Origin: Richelia intracellularis HH01
GTDB lineage: Bacteria; Cyanobacteriota; Cyanobacteriia; Cyanobacteriales; Nostocaceae
Direction: 5' to 3'
Assembly: GCF_000350105.1 (NCBI RefSeq)
Contig: NZ_CAIY01000080.1
Span: 56,240 to 120,239, forward strand
DNA length: 64,000 nt
Part shown: positions 40,364 to 50,246 of the stretch, piece after piece
Layout: each line of letters opens with the position of its first letter
Position numbering within the stretch: the first letter of the stretch is position 1
Translations under genes and position numbers: made by a program
Notes under the pieces: generated by a model
What the model was told of the DNA's origin: nothing
Databases searched by the model: none
Seen by the model: the letters and a program-made list of their open reading frames with translations, nothing else

Positions 40364-41737
40364 GTGTTGCACTTCAGAATTTATATTGTGTATTTATTTT
40401 GGATTATTATTATTCCCTTATTAACAGCTTGTGCCGATGGAAAAATTGGTTCATTTATAGAGGAGTCATTAGCTCCTGATTCTAGGTTACAAAAGAATAA
40501 GACAGTTACTGGAGCTAAGAATATTAGTATCGACCATAATGAATCAACAAAATTCAGAGTCAATTTACCCGCAGATTTTCCACAAGGTATTCCTATTTAC
40601 CCAAATGCCAAACTGCTAGAAATAAAAACATCCCAAGGTATTGATAATAAGATAACTATCCAGTGGCTCAGTAAAGACCCTAGTAGTATGATTACTGACT
40701 TTTATACTCAACAATTGCAAAAAAATAATTGGGAAATTATCAATGGTAAACAAATCACAAAAAATTTTCAAAGTGTTTTATTTGCAAAACGTAATCATGT
40801 AGGAGTCAATATTTCAATTCAGCCTCAAAAGTTAAACAAGACTTCATCTGGGCAATCAAAAATTTATATGGATACGGAAATCAGCATTGCATATATAGCC
40901 AATCAGAGACATAATACTCCTCAATACCAAACCAATCTTCCCAAACTAGAGAAGTCAGAATTGATTAAACCTGTGTTAAAACAAGAATCAAAACCACAGT
41001 CTGTAAGCCAAACTATACAATCAAAACAATCAAAAAATACATCTTCAATTATTGAAGATAATAATAAAGGGCCACAGCAGTTACGCCAATATATTAAGGA
41101 TTTGACTCTACTAGGTATTTTAAAAGAGCCTAATAAAAATAGTAATAATAGTGCCAGTAATACAGATAAGCAATTTAAACCCAATAAAATTATTACTAGA
41201 AGAGAATATGCTTATTGGTTGTTAGGGGCAAATAATTCTATGTATATTAATAACCCAGCAAAACAGATTCGTTTAGCATCAGTAAATGATCGCCCAGTAT
41301 TTAAGGATATTTCATCCCAAGATCCAGGTTTTCCCATAATTCAGGGTTTGGCAGAAGCAGGACTAATCTCTAGTTCATTGTCCGGAGATACTAGGGTAGT
41401 TTTATTTCGTCCAGATGCACCTCTAACTAGAGAACAGTTATTGTTGTGGAAAGTACCCTTAGATATACGTGAAAGTTTGCCAAAGGCAGATATCAACTTA
41501 GTAAAAAAAGTCTGGGGTTTTCAAGATGTCGATAAAATTGCCCCTAAGGTTTTACGAGCACTATTAGCAGATTATCAAAATGGTGAAAAATCTAATATAC
41601 GTCGGGTATTTGCTTATACCACATTATTTCAACCAAAGAAAGCAGTGACCTGTGCTGAAGCCGCTGCAAGTTTATGGTACTTTGGTACAGAATGGGAAGG
41701 GGTATCGGCTATTGAGGCTGCTAAGTTAAGGAATTAA
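40364..41737 (+). CDS. SLH-domain lipoprotein with a questionable start
   Basis: About 457 residues. The N-terminus is a lipoprotein signal (hydrophobic run, then PLLTAC lipobox), so the mature protein would be lipid-anchored. A middle domain (about 70-180) is followed by a Gln/Lys/Ser-rich linker. The C-terminal 200 residues contain S-layer-homology-like segments (ITRREYAYWLL, FKDISSQDPGFPIIQGLAEAGLIS, FRPDAPLTREQLL), which bind peptidoglycan-linked polymer. The GTG at 40364 has no ribosome site. An ATG at 40354, with AGAGAG nine bases upstream, is one base out of frame; removing one A from the seven-A run would give MKKVLHFRIYIVYLF, a standard start. Confidence 0.8.
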   Translation: MLHFRIYIVYLFWIIIIPLLTACADGKIGSFIEESLAPDSRLQKNKTVTGAKNISIDHNESTKFRVNLPADFPQGIPIYPNAKLLEIKTSQGIDNKITIQWLSKDPSSMITDFYTQQLQKNNWEIINGKQITKNFQSVLFAKRNHVGVNISIQPQKLNKTSSGQSKIYMDTEISIAYIANQRHNTPQYQTNLPKLEKSELIKPVLKQESKPQSVSQTIQSKQSKNTSSIIEDNNKGPQQLRQYIKDLTLLGILKEPNKNSNNSASNTDKQFKPNKIITRREYAYWLLGANNSMYINNPAKQIRLASVNDRPVFKDISSQDPGFPIIQGLAEAGLISSSLSGDTRVVLFRPDAPLTREQLLLWKVPLDIRESLPKADINLVKKVWGFQDVDKIAPKVLRALLADYQNGEKSNIRRVFAYTTLFQPKKAVTCAEAAASLWYFGTEWEGVSAIEAAKLRN

Positions 41738-43116
41738 AAATTTATTAATCGAATTCAAGTGTTGATTTGATTCAATTAGGTCTTATGGTCTAATTAATAA
41801 TTAGACGGGCTCACCAGTAATTTCTCTGTTAGTGTATAAATGATTGTTGCATTTACTACTGTCAGAGATAATTGTCTTTTATGATTAGGTAGCATGTGAA
41901 TATCTCATCGAAAATGGTAGTTTGATGTTATATTCAGCTAAAGTAAAACTACTTTTAGCAGTAACTTTTGATATAAAGAGAAATATTTGATCGACTATCA
42001 TCAGGCTTAACATACTCAGTCAAGCTGTTAAGCCTTCTATACTTTATCTGTTATTTTTGACTCAAGTAAGTTACAGTATTTTTTTTGGTACTATCATCCT
42101 CAATTACCCATATGGTGAGTGGAAAGCAAACCAATATGGCAAAAGAGCTAGAAGACATCAGGCTCTTAAATACTTAGCTCTTCCACACACCAGGAATAAT
42201 GCACAAATATATTTATAGTACCTTTGAATAAGATACTTGTTTTATATACTTAAATTTGGAAGTAGTTGTACTGAGAAACTTAGTTGAATTTTTCCCTTTA
42301 AATTGGTAGGAATTCCTACTCTAATGAGTTGTAATAGTCATTATTTATAACTTGAATGTATTCGAGATATTATAGTTATATTCGTTTTTGCTACGCATAT
42401 TTACAGTCAGAATAACAGTTTTTATGACTAAACAGCACATTTTTTTAAGACTTACAGGAGACAAAATTGTAGAACAGGCATAAAAAATCTGGCATATCCA
42501 CATGCATATAAAACTCTAAAATTGATAGGATAAACTTTGACAATTTACACCTGAAAATTCGGATTAAGAAAATCTAGAAATAATCTGAGGAGTTTTGTTT
42601 TGATATGAATACTTGTTTCAATAAGTTTTGACATGCGCATGTCAAAACTTATTGAAAATCAGAAAATAATGCTATTTAAGATTAACAAACAAAAGATAAT
42701 AACAGAAAAGGTTAGTATTCATAGATTTAAATCTTCCACATAATGTCTTGATACAACCAAGTAGTACTTTAGTATTATATTCATGTGGTTACTAACTTTA
42801 CTCATTCCCTCTTGTATCTCAAAAACATTATTTGTTGCTGTTTTAGCCTGCAACCGTTCTGCAGAGCATCAGTTGTATCTAGATAGCATCAATGAATTGA
42901 ACAATAAAAACACTACTGATGGATGATATTAAAAAGGAGTTCAAATTCATAAGAGAAATATGTCATCTGTCTCATATGTCGGTAGAACAAATGAATCCTT
43001 ACAAGGTGAACATGATTCGATATAGGAATTTAAGACTCATTGGAGAGAGGCAAGTTAATTCCTTTAACTACAGTCTCCCAGTATAAGGTTTTTGTAAAAA
43101 TTATCGCCTCATTGTC
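41738..43116. other. 1.4 kb spacer with palindrome and doubtful frames
   Basis: No intact gene. A plus frame without a start is open for 75 codons at 41991-42215 (stop at 42216-42218; includes GEWKANQYGKRARRHQALKY). A 47-residue frame from an ATG at 42783 (AVLACNRSAEHQLYLDSINE) is also protein-like. Both could be fragments or chance. A perfect palindrome lies at 42616-42657. No terminator directly after the SLH gene. Confidence 0.35.
42616..42657. repeat. 42-bp perfect palindrome without loop
   Basis: TTTCAATAAGTTTTGACATGC is followed at once by its reverse complement. The absence of any spacer makes it unlike a normal terminator, since the hairpin would lose its central pairs to form a loop. 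It lies 460 bp beyond the egtD stop. Confidence 0.8.
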
Positions 43117-44151
43117 TCATGAACATAAACGGCATAGAATTAGTCCAAACCATTGATGTTCATCATGCCACACTTTTTGTGGAATCAACTTGTATTCCCG
43201 TAAATCTTTTTGGATGGTATGTAAATCAAACTTCCGAGAAATTTCTGTACGGATTGTTTCTCCAGGCAGAAAATTAACTTTGAGGTTAAGATTGTTTAGT
43301 TCTACAGTTTGTGCGGTCAAACTTTGTAAATGCATTTCAATCTTTTGTTCTGTTTGATTGTAGATTGCGCAATGCATAAACTGACTTGTGTCAAAGTTAC
43401 CATCAAATCTGCGGTTGATATGCTCCAATATATTTAAGTTAAATGCAGCTGTTACTCCCTGACTATCATTATAAGCAGCCTCTACAATTTCCCTAGGTTT
43501 TTGTAAGTCTACTCCCAAAAGAAAATATTCACCTACTTGCAAAATATCCGCTATCTGGGAAAACAAATTATCGGCTCCTTGGGGAGTCATATTACCCAGA
43601 CTACTACCAAGAAAAGCGATTGTCCGAGTGGGCAATTTTGTTGGTTGTAATTTCATCAATGCTTCTTGGTAAGTTCCTACTAAACCATGTACTTCTAAGG
43701 TTGGATAATCCTGTAATAATTGTCTAGCAGTTACTTCCAAGATTCCTCCACTCACGTCTATGGGTAAATAGTACATTAGATAACCCAACTTCTGATATTG
43801 ATCCAATAGAATTCGGGTTTTGATAGAACTGCCACTACCCAATTCTACTAACTCGCTAGCACCAGTAATTGTGACAACCTCACCAGCAAACTCCTGCAAT
43901 ATTTTTGTTTCAGTACGAGTCGGATAATATTCTTGTAGTTTACAAATTTGTTCAAATAATTCTGAACCTCGATCATCATATAAATACTTAAAAGGTAAAG
44001 TTTTTGGTGTTTGTGTTAATCCTTCAGCTAAATCGCTTCCAACATTTATGTGCTCGACTTGGGGAAGTTCTGATAAGTGCTGAAGCTGTAGCCGTTCACA
44101 TATATTACTTGGGTTGTTAATATTGCCACTGCTAGCATTATATACTTGCAT
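43117..44151 (-). CDS. egtD: L-histidine N-alpha-methyltransferase EgtD
   Basis: A 344-residue SAM-dependent enzyme that trimethylates histidine to hercynine, the first step of ergothioneine synthesis. Family marks are LPFKYLYDDRGSELFEQIC, EYYPTRTETKIL, the SAM-binding ELGSGSSIKTRILLDQY, and FLGSSLGNMTPQGADNLF. The length is normal (about 320-345). The sulfur-inserting EgtB, often a neighbour, is not in this window, and more than 1 kb on either side lacks an intact gene. ATG start at 44151. Confidence 0.93.
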   Translation of the reverse strand: MQVYNASSGNINNPSNICERLQLQHLSELPQVEHINVGSDLAEGLTQTPKTLPFKYLYDDRGSELFEQICKLQEYYPTRTETKILQEFAGEVVTITGASELVELGSGSSIKTRILLDQYQKLGYLMYYLPIDVSGGILEVTARQLLQDYPTLEVHGLVGTYQEALMKLQPTKLPTRTIAFLGSSLGNMTPQGADNLFSQIADILQVGEYFLLGVDLQKPREIVEAAYNDSQGVTAAFNLNILEHINRRFDGNFDTSQFMHCAIYNQTEQKIEMHLQSLTAQTVELNNLNLKVNFLPGETIRTEISRKFDLHTIQKDLREYKLIPQKVWHDEHQWFGLILCRLCS

Positions 44152-45367
44152 AATTCCATGATCAGTATATTTACTTGCTCTTTATATAATACTTTCCAGC
44201 AAATTCTAAATTCTCTAAAATTATTTAACAATTATCACTGTGGAGAAATAAATAAAATTAAATTCTTTTGAATTTAATTTTATTTATTTCTCCACAGTTT
44301 TTATACTGCAGCCAAACAGAAATACTACACTCTAGCTATCAATGGTTATCTAATTACAATCAAAATTATTAATTCTATGATAATAATCTTTGCTCACCCC
44401 ACTAAATTTTCTCACTATAGTAAAAGTGCTTTTTCTATCTATATATGATTGACTTAATTCTAGGATTTTATTCTCCTACTCTTGTTACAAATTACCATAG
44501 TAATGTAATTGGGAATATTTACTACTATACCTTCATAATAGAGTAGCTTCTTCATTGTAAACTGTTTCTAAGTTTATCTTATTTAAGTTTAATATCCTCT
44601 CACTATAATTCATTGCTACCATTTTCTTACGAGTATGCTTGTCCCGTTTCTTTGAATTATTAAATATTTTATTTTCTCATTTTAAGAAATATTTAATAAG
44701 AAATTTAGCTCCATCAACCATCACTTTTTTTTAATATCGATTAATACTTACAAATAGTCCTTGACTATTCCATACTATTAGTTCTTCAGTTAATATCTTG
44801 GCAATTCTATTCTTTGACCCAAGATATATTCTCAATATATTTTAGACTTGCTTGTAATCATTAATTTAGTTATAAGAGTGGGAAGAAAATTATTTTAGTT
44901 AAAAGTTGTGGCAAATCAAATATCAAGTAATATCTGAATCTGAAACTGAATAGAATTGAAATTGTTCCTAACGAAGGTTTATATACTTTATCTCTTAATT
45001 TTAAAGGTATCTCAAATGCTGTGAAATATATTTTATCATAGACATTCATTAGAGCTTTCTAGTAGAAATTAGTAGGCCTTTAAATTCAACCTAGTCATTG
45101 CCTATACAAATCTATATTTGCTGTAATTATTGATAATAATCATATATTTTATCTAATTGGTAACAGACATTTCATGCCCTCCAATTTCGTCAGATATTAA
45201 CTACAAGGTGAGTTATTAGTTATTTATAAACGAAATTACCAATGTATGAAAAAAATGGGGTATTTTGATGCACAGTATCCCAAATGGTTAATGTAATTTT
45301 TTTCTAAAAGTCCCTATGTAACAAAACCAAATATTGGTGAGTTTTAATGGTGATATTTGCATATTGT
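44152..45367. other. 1.2 kb spacer between egtD and the PrmA-like gene
   Basis: Contains the longest hairpin of the window (44237-44298) and a 13-bp A+T-only inverted repeat (44657-44699). A short plus-strand stretch near 44930-45040 (LNRIEIVPNEGLYTLSLNF) may be a fragment. No intact gene. Confidence 0.4.
44237..44298. repeat. 29-bp perfect stem-loop
   Basis: Arms 44237-44265 and 44270-44298 are perfectly complementary, with loop TTTT. It lies 86 bp upstream of the egtD start and 1.07 kb downstream of the PrmA-like gene. It may terminate read-through into egtD or be left from a lost gene. Confidence 0.8.
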
Positions 45368-46324
45368 CTATACTTTAAGAATGAAGGCTAAAGATTCCCA
45401 TTCACAAATTTTTTCTTTGCCAATGAGGGAAAATTTTTGCTTCTCCATAGCCGATATAATTGATGGGGTATAATCATCAATAAATCCAGATAATATCAAA
45501 ATACCATTTTTCACCAGTGCCTGTTGATAATCCTTTACCAGGGTAATATGAGTGCGAGCAAATATATTTGCCACTATTAATTTGAATTTTTGTTGATTAT
45601 TAATTACTTGGATATCATTCCTAATCTTTCGACCCATCCAATGTCCTAAAGTAATACCCTGTCCTAGACTCCCCTCAGTAATAATGACTTGTGCATCTAC
45701 ATTATTTAATAAGACTGATTCCTTAGTTGTTTTTACTGCTATCGCATCATTATCTACGGCCAATACGGATGCCCCCAGTTTTGCAAGTGCTATACTCAAA
45801 ATACCAGAACCACAACCCATGTCTAAAGCATGCATACCAGGAGTAACATATTTTTCTAGTAATTGTAAACTTAAAATGGTCGCTGGATGAAAACCGCTAC
45901 CAAAAGCTAGAGAGGGTTTCATTTTAATGATAATATCATTTGGGAGTGAATTTATATGAGTTTGATGGGCAGGGACAATTAAGAAACGATCACAAATCCT
46001 ACGTTGAAAAATGCTAGCTTTTTTTATTAGCCTTGATTCCACCTCCAACACTTCTAGCTCATCAATCATGCCATTATGTTGTAGTGGTATAAGTAACTTA
46101 GAAATTTTGTCTATGTGTTGATAAGTACGAGTATCTTCACCTAAATGTAACTCGATGGTAAATGTCCAGGGGGAAAAATTATCACATTTGGTATACGGTA
46201 CAATACAAATATCTCCACCATAATCAGCATCTATGAGTAATGTGTAAACCCAGTCAACAGCTTCATCGGTGGTATTAATAGTCAATTTTGTCCACTGTGT
46301 ATAATTGTAATGGGTTGTGCACAT
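45368..46324 (-). CDS. prmA: PrmA-like ribosomal protein L11 methyltransferase
   Basis: A 318-residue class I SAM methyltransferase. The C-terminal catalytic half has KPSLAFGSGFHPATILSLQLL (the PrmA FGxGxHPTT region, here with Ala), DMGCGSGILSIALAKLGA (SAM motif I), VLAVDNDAIAV and KLIVANIFA. The N-terminal 140 residues match PrmA only loosely. PrmA methylates ribosomal protein L11. The divergent N-terminus leaves open a paralogue with another protein substrate. ATG start. Confidence 0.75.
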   Translation of the reverse strand: MCTTHYNYTQWTKLTINTTDEAVDWVYTLLIDADYGGDICIVPYTKCDNFSPWTFTIELHLGEDTRTYQHIDKISKLLIPLQHNGMIDELEVLEVESRLIKKASIFQRRICDRFLIVPAHQTHINSLPNDIIIKMKPSLAFGSGFHPATILSLQLLEKYVTPGMHALDMGCGSGILSIALAKLGASVLAVDNDAIAVKTTKESVLLNNVDAQVIITEGSLGQGITLGHWMGRKIRNDIQVINNQQKFKLIVANIFARTHITLVKDYQQALVKNGILILSGFIDDYTPSIISAMEKQKFSLIGKEKICEWESLAFILKV

Positions 46325-47264
46325 AAAAATTATAGACTGAATTATGTTTATGAGTTAATTTCCAGGTTTACAAGCAGAATCTGATAAATTAATGCCAGAT
46401 AAATCTTTCCGTTTTTACCCTGTAGCAATATTGTTGGGCATACAACAACCTTATGTAGAAATCTGGAAATTAACCTTCGGAACAGAACTTAGTGTATATC
46501 AAACTTAGTAGTTAAATATAATGAATTACAAATTTTTATTTTGTGAGGCTTTTTCTGTTCAGTATTCTCGCAGAGTATCTTAGTTGTGGAGTACCTATGT
46601 TAAAAAAGTTTTAAAGATAGAAGTCAGGTCTTGACTGAAAGAGTTACTGTGGGCTTGCAATTACAAGCTCTCAAGAAAAATTGGTTATTTTATATTCTTT
46701 ATAATCAAGATAGCCTCTCTAATAGAATTCTTCACTTAGCACGGTAGACTTGCTGGAAAATAATATAGACTTTTATTAGATAGTCAGCAAACTAGTAGAA
46801 CTACACTCAAAAGTTAATAGGGATTGAGATAAGAAAAACCTATACAGTATTTCGATTATATTCTCTGAGATGAAGTGTAAAATTCCCAATATCCTATATT
46901 CTATTTTACATAAAGTTTAATCTAGTTATTTAATATTTTAGAGTTTTAATATAAGATATTAATCCAGTGTATTGATATATAAATATATTAAAAGGGAACT
47001 TAGAATTTAGTTTAGAGAATACAATAATATTATCATAAATATAATTAGAAAATATGAAAATGTTAGCCAGTATTTGATAATTTCTAATATGAGTTTATTG
47101 AAATATGAATATGATAAAAACTTAAAATAAACGTTATAAACAAATAATGTTATAGAATTCTAACTTTAACCCTGAGTTGCTTTCTAGTCAATTCATATTA
47201 TATTTAGTTAATTGTTTATGCATATATCAACTAGACTTATGTTTATCTACAATTCAATAAACAT
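46325..47264. other. divergent spacer with gene remnant
   Basis: Upstream of both the PrmA-like gene (minus) and the GNAT gene (plus). The first 420 bp hold a decayed plus-strand frame (listed separately). The rest is A+T-rich without recognisable features. Confidence 0.4.
46359..46747 (+). pseudogene. decayed unidentified gene
   Basis: The first part reads FPGLQAESDKLMPDKSFRFY then PVAILLGIQQPYVEIWKLTF and GTELSVYQT, ending in two stops (46506-46511). A second part in another frame reads SQVLTERVTVGLQLQALKK then NWLFYILYNQDSLSNRILHL before a stop at 46745. Both have clear coding character, and TYVKKVLKIEVRS lies between them. I infer one gene broken by stops and a frameshift. I cannot name the family. 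Confidence 0.45.
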
Positions 47265-47738
47265 ATGACAGATCTACTAGTAAAACTATATGCCCTACCA
47301 CCTTTAGGAATAGAAATCAATAAACAACTTATTCAGGGTATTACTATTCGTCGCGCGATCGCTCCTGAAAAACACTTAGTTGTAAATTGGGTTCGAGATA
47401 ACTTTAACCTTTTTTGGATGAGTGAGTGTGATGTAGCATTCCACAATTTGCCTGTTAGTTGTTGGATAGCAATTGAGAATGAAAAAATAATTGGTTTTGC
47501 CTGTTATGAATGTACTTGTAAAAACTTTTTCGGTCCTATGGGTGTACTAGAAATTGCACAGGGAAGGGGAATTGGAAAAGGCTTATTGTTATCTTGCTTG
47601 AATGACATGTCTGTACAAGGATATGCTTATGCAATTATTGCAGGTGTTGGACCAAAAGAATTTTATTGCAAAGTTGTAGGAGCTATAGAAATAAAGGATT
47701 CTACACCTGGTATATATAAAGGGATGCTGCAACAATAA
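47265..47738 (+). CDS. GNAT family N-acetyltransferase
   Basis: A 157-residue acetyl-CoA-dependent transferase. The acetyl-CoA loop is QGRGIGKGLLLSCL (about 105-118), preceded by the beta-4 strand FGPMGVLEIA; WIAIENEKIIGFACYE is the typical central sheet. The substrate is unknown. The coding sequence contains GCGATCGC at 47355-47362, the only HIP1 octamer I noticed in the window. ATG start; no neighbours close enough for an operon. Confidence 0.82.
   Translation: MTDLLVKLYALPPLGIEINKQLIQGITIRRAIAPEKHLVVNWVRDNFNLFWMSECDVAFHNLPVSCWIAIENEKIIGFACYECTCKNFFGPMGVLEIAQGRGIGKGLLLSCLNDMSVQGYAYAIIAGVGPKEFYCKVVGAIEIKDSTPGIYKGMLQQ
47355..47362. repeat. HIP1 octamer GCGATCGC
   Basis: A single copy of the highly iterated palindrome that is common in most cyanobacterial genomes. 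Finding only one in 64 kb by eye is itself unusual. Confidence 0.8.
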
Positions 47739-49277
47739 CGATTAATCCTATCATTAAATAATATCTCAGCCTATTCGGTTTTAAAATCATTAGGGGATTC
47801 TAATTTTATAAAATAAAAAGTGCTCATATATATTAAATATGATAGATTAATAATCAACAAAAACTATTTTATATAGTATTTATCTAAGAGACTTCACCCT
47901 AAGTAATATGTAGCTGAGTAGGTATATTACGCACATTAAGATTATTGGTACTCTTGGTAATTACTCTATATTCATTTCTTAATTTATAGTTAGTAACTTT
48001 ATCATATTAATTAGTATTTAATCTAATGCCATATTTGTTAAATATAATAAATAGTCCAATTATTTTGGAATAAAGGCTATCTAGTTATACTATTAGTTAG
48101 TATCCAGCTTATTGATGTTATAATAATTATTATTTATCATATTTTTTGATTTATATTTCTATAGTAGTTTTGAGCTAATTTTACTATCTCAATATTTATT
48201 GTATTGATTTTATCTATTTATTATTGTAGTCATAATAGCTATACAATATTAATAATTCTATTGATACATCTACTACCCGGTATATTAATCTGCTGCTTTT
48301 CTGAACAAGGCTTTTTACTATGCACCTGATATGTATTTGATTTTTTAACCTTATTTACTACTTAATTAGCTGAATACTTAACCATATACTAATGTCAAAT
48401 CTCAATTATAATTTGGGTTTTATATTTCTGGTATTTATTACTCATTATTTCACTTATTCCACAAACTTATAGTTACTAGACTATTTACAATACATCACTT
48501 AAAAGCTTTACATATTTAGAAAAAAATAAAATTGCTTATACATATTTATTATTTTCTTAACCACATTAAAAAATATCTGCATTATCTAATAAAGTAATTT
48601 CAACAAACTATCTAAAGAATATAATTTTCTATATTTAAAATCAAAATTATCTGAAAATGAATGTGTAAAAGCTATAATAATTGTGGATTCAGCATAATTA
48701 TTTCACTGCTTATTCTAGTATAGTTAAATACTAGATAGGAAGTCTCAACTCATTTATATATGAAATATCCACAGTGTATTATTGTATACTACTAAGCCTT
48801 AATTATCTTCCTTATTAAGCTCAATAGTCCGGTTAGCATCACAGATTAATCCATACTGAGGAATAACTGGAAGAGTAGTGACTTTAGTTGAAAACTCCTC
48901 CATGTAATCGGTGAAGAAACTCTGTTACTAAGCAACTAACCACTGATCATAATCCATCAATTAACCAAGATAATATTATCTTCCTCAAATAAATCTATTT
49001 GTTAAGAATACTGGCTGGTTAATCTCACAAACCAGTTACTTGCACGTGACTATGAATTACTTTTAATAACATTCATAATTACACTTGCAATACTACCATA
49101 TGCCTAAATGATAATCGAGACTATTAACTATGATCTAGTTTTGATATTTAACAATCCTTTAGGAGTTCTATTAACTTCTATTTTAGATGCAAACAAACTA
49201 GATTTATCATAAATAATATCTTGCTCAATATCTTGTTACGATATTTACAGATAAGAACGCATCAAAACCCATTTGCC
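47739..49277. other. 1.5 kb spacer before rpe
   Basis: The first kilobase is extremely A+T-rich with no frame or hairpin I would defend. The last part holds a minus-strand gene remnant (48799-49076) and the rpe upstream region. Confidence 0.4.
48799..49076 (-). pseudogene. decayed unidentified gene, C-terminal end recognisable
   Basis: From an ATG at 49076 the minus strand gives SRASNWFVRLTSQYS, a stop and QIDLFEEDNIILVN. After a frameshift it gives LMDYDQWLVA, two stops, SFFTDYMEEFSTKVTTLPVI and PQYGLICDANRTIELNKEDN, ending at a TAA. The last 40 codons are uninterrupted and clearly coding-like. Four or more disruptions make it non-functional. Family not recognised. Confidence 0.5.
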
Positions 49278-49979
49278 ATGACCAAAACCAATAAATCCAC
49301 TGTAATTTCTCCATCTATACTCTCCGCAGATTTTAGCCGTCTGGGAGATGAAATTCGTGCAGTCGATGCGGCTGGAGCTGACTGGATTCATGTCGATGTA
49401 ATGGATGGTAGATTTGTCCCCAATATTACGGTCGGTCCCCTGGTAGTGGATGCGATTCGTCCGGTGACAAAGAAGCCTTTGGATGTACATTTAATGATCG
49501 TAGAACCGGAAAAGTACGTGGAGGATTTTGCTAAAGCAGGAGCAGATATTATTTCCGTTCATTGTGAACATAATGCATCCCCCCACTTATATAGAACTCT
49601 CTGTCAAATTAGGGAGTTAGACAAACAAGCGGGGGTTGTACTTAATCCTTCTACTCCCTTAGAGTTGATTGATTATGTCTTAGAAGTATGTGACCTTATT
49701 TTAATAATGAGTGTAAACCCTGGTTTTGGTGGTCAAAGTTTCATCCCCGCAGTAGTACCCAAAATTCGCAAACTGCGACAATTGTGTAATGAACGTGGGT
49801 TAGACCCTTGGATTGAAGTAGATGGAGGGTTGAAAGCAAATAATACTTGGCAAGTTTTAGAAGCTGGGGCAAATTCGATTGTGGCAGGCTCAGCAGTATT
49901 TAAGGCTCCTGATTATGCCAAAGCGATTTATGACATTCGCAATAGCAGGCGCTCTGCACATCAACTAGCCCAGGTTTAA
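49278..49979 (+). CDS. rpe: ribulose-phosphate 3-epimerase
   Basis: A 233-residue TIM-barrel enzyme interconverting ribulose-5-phosphate and xylulose-5-phosphate in the Calvin and pentose phosphate cycles. Motifs are [43 protein letters not shown] and EVDGGLK. I start at the ATG at 49278, which gives the family's usual length. The longer frame (TTG at 49221) adds 19 unconserved residues. Confidence 0.95.
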   Translation: MTKTNKSTVISPSILSADFSRLGDEIRAVDAAGADWIHVDVMDGRFVPNITVGPLVVDAIRPVTKKPLDVHLMIVEPEKYVEDFAKAGADIISVHCEHNASPHLYRTLCQIRELDKQAGVVLNPSTPLELIDYVLEVCDLILIMSVNPGFGGQSFIPAVVPKIRKLRQLCNERGLDPWIEVDGGLKANNTWQVLEAGANSIVAGSAVFKAPDYAKAIYDIRNSRRSAHQLAQV

Positions 49980-50017
49980 TTAATTCTTTTGAGTAAGACA
50001 TACTTTTCTAACATCAA

Positions 50018-50056
50018 GGGTGTGTGAAAGCTTACAAATCTAACACACTCTTTTCT
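50018..50056. terminator. bidirectional terminator between rpe and the decarboxylase
   Basis: An 8-bp stem (GGGTGTGT, 50018-50025, with ACACACTC, 50043-50050) followed by TTTTCTC, in the 267-bp convergent gap after rpe. Confidence 0.55.
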
Positions 50057-50246
50057 CATATTTTTGGCTTTTAACATAGTTATAATACTTATATTTTATA
50101 TTCTCTAATTATCCCCTGTTTCCATCTCCTTCATCAAAAATACCAGGTTGATCTCAGCTTTACTTGAATAAAAACTACATCTACAGTTATTCATTAGTAA
50201 TCTTCCTAATATATCATTCAACATGAAGAGTAACTTACTGACTTCA

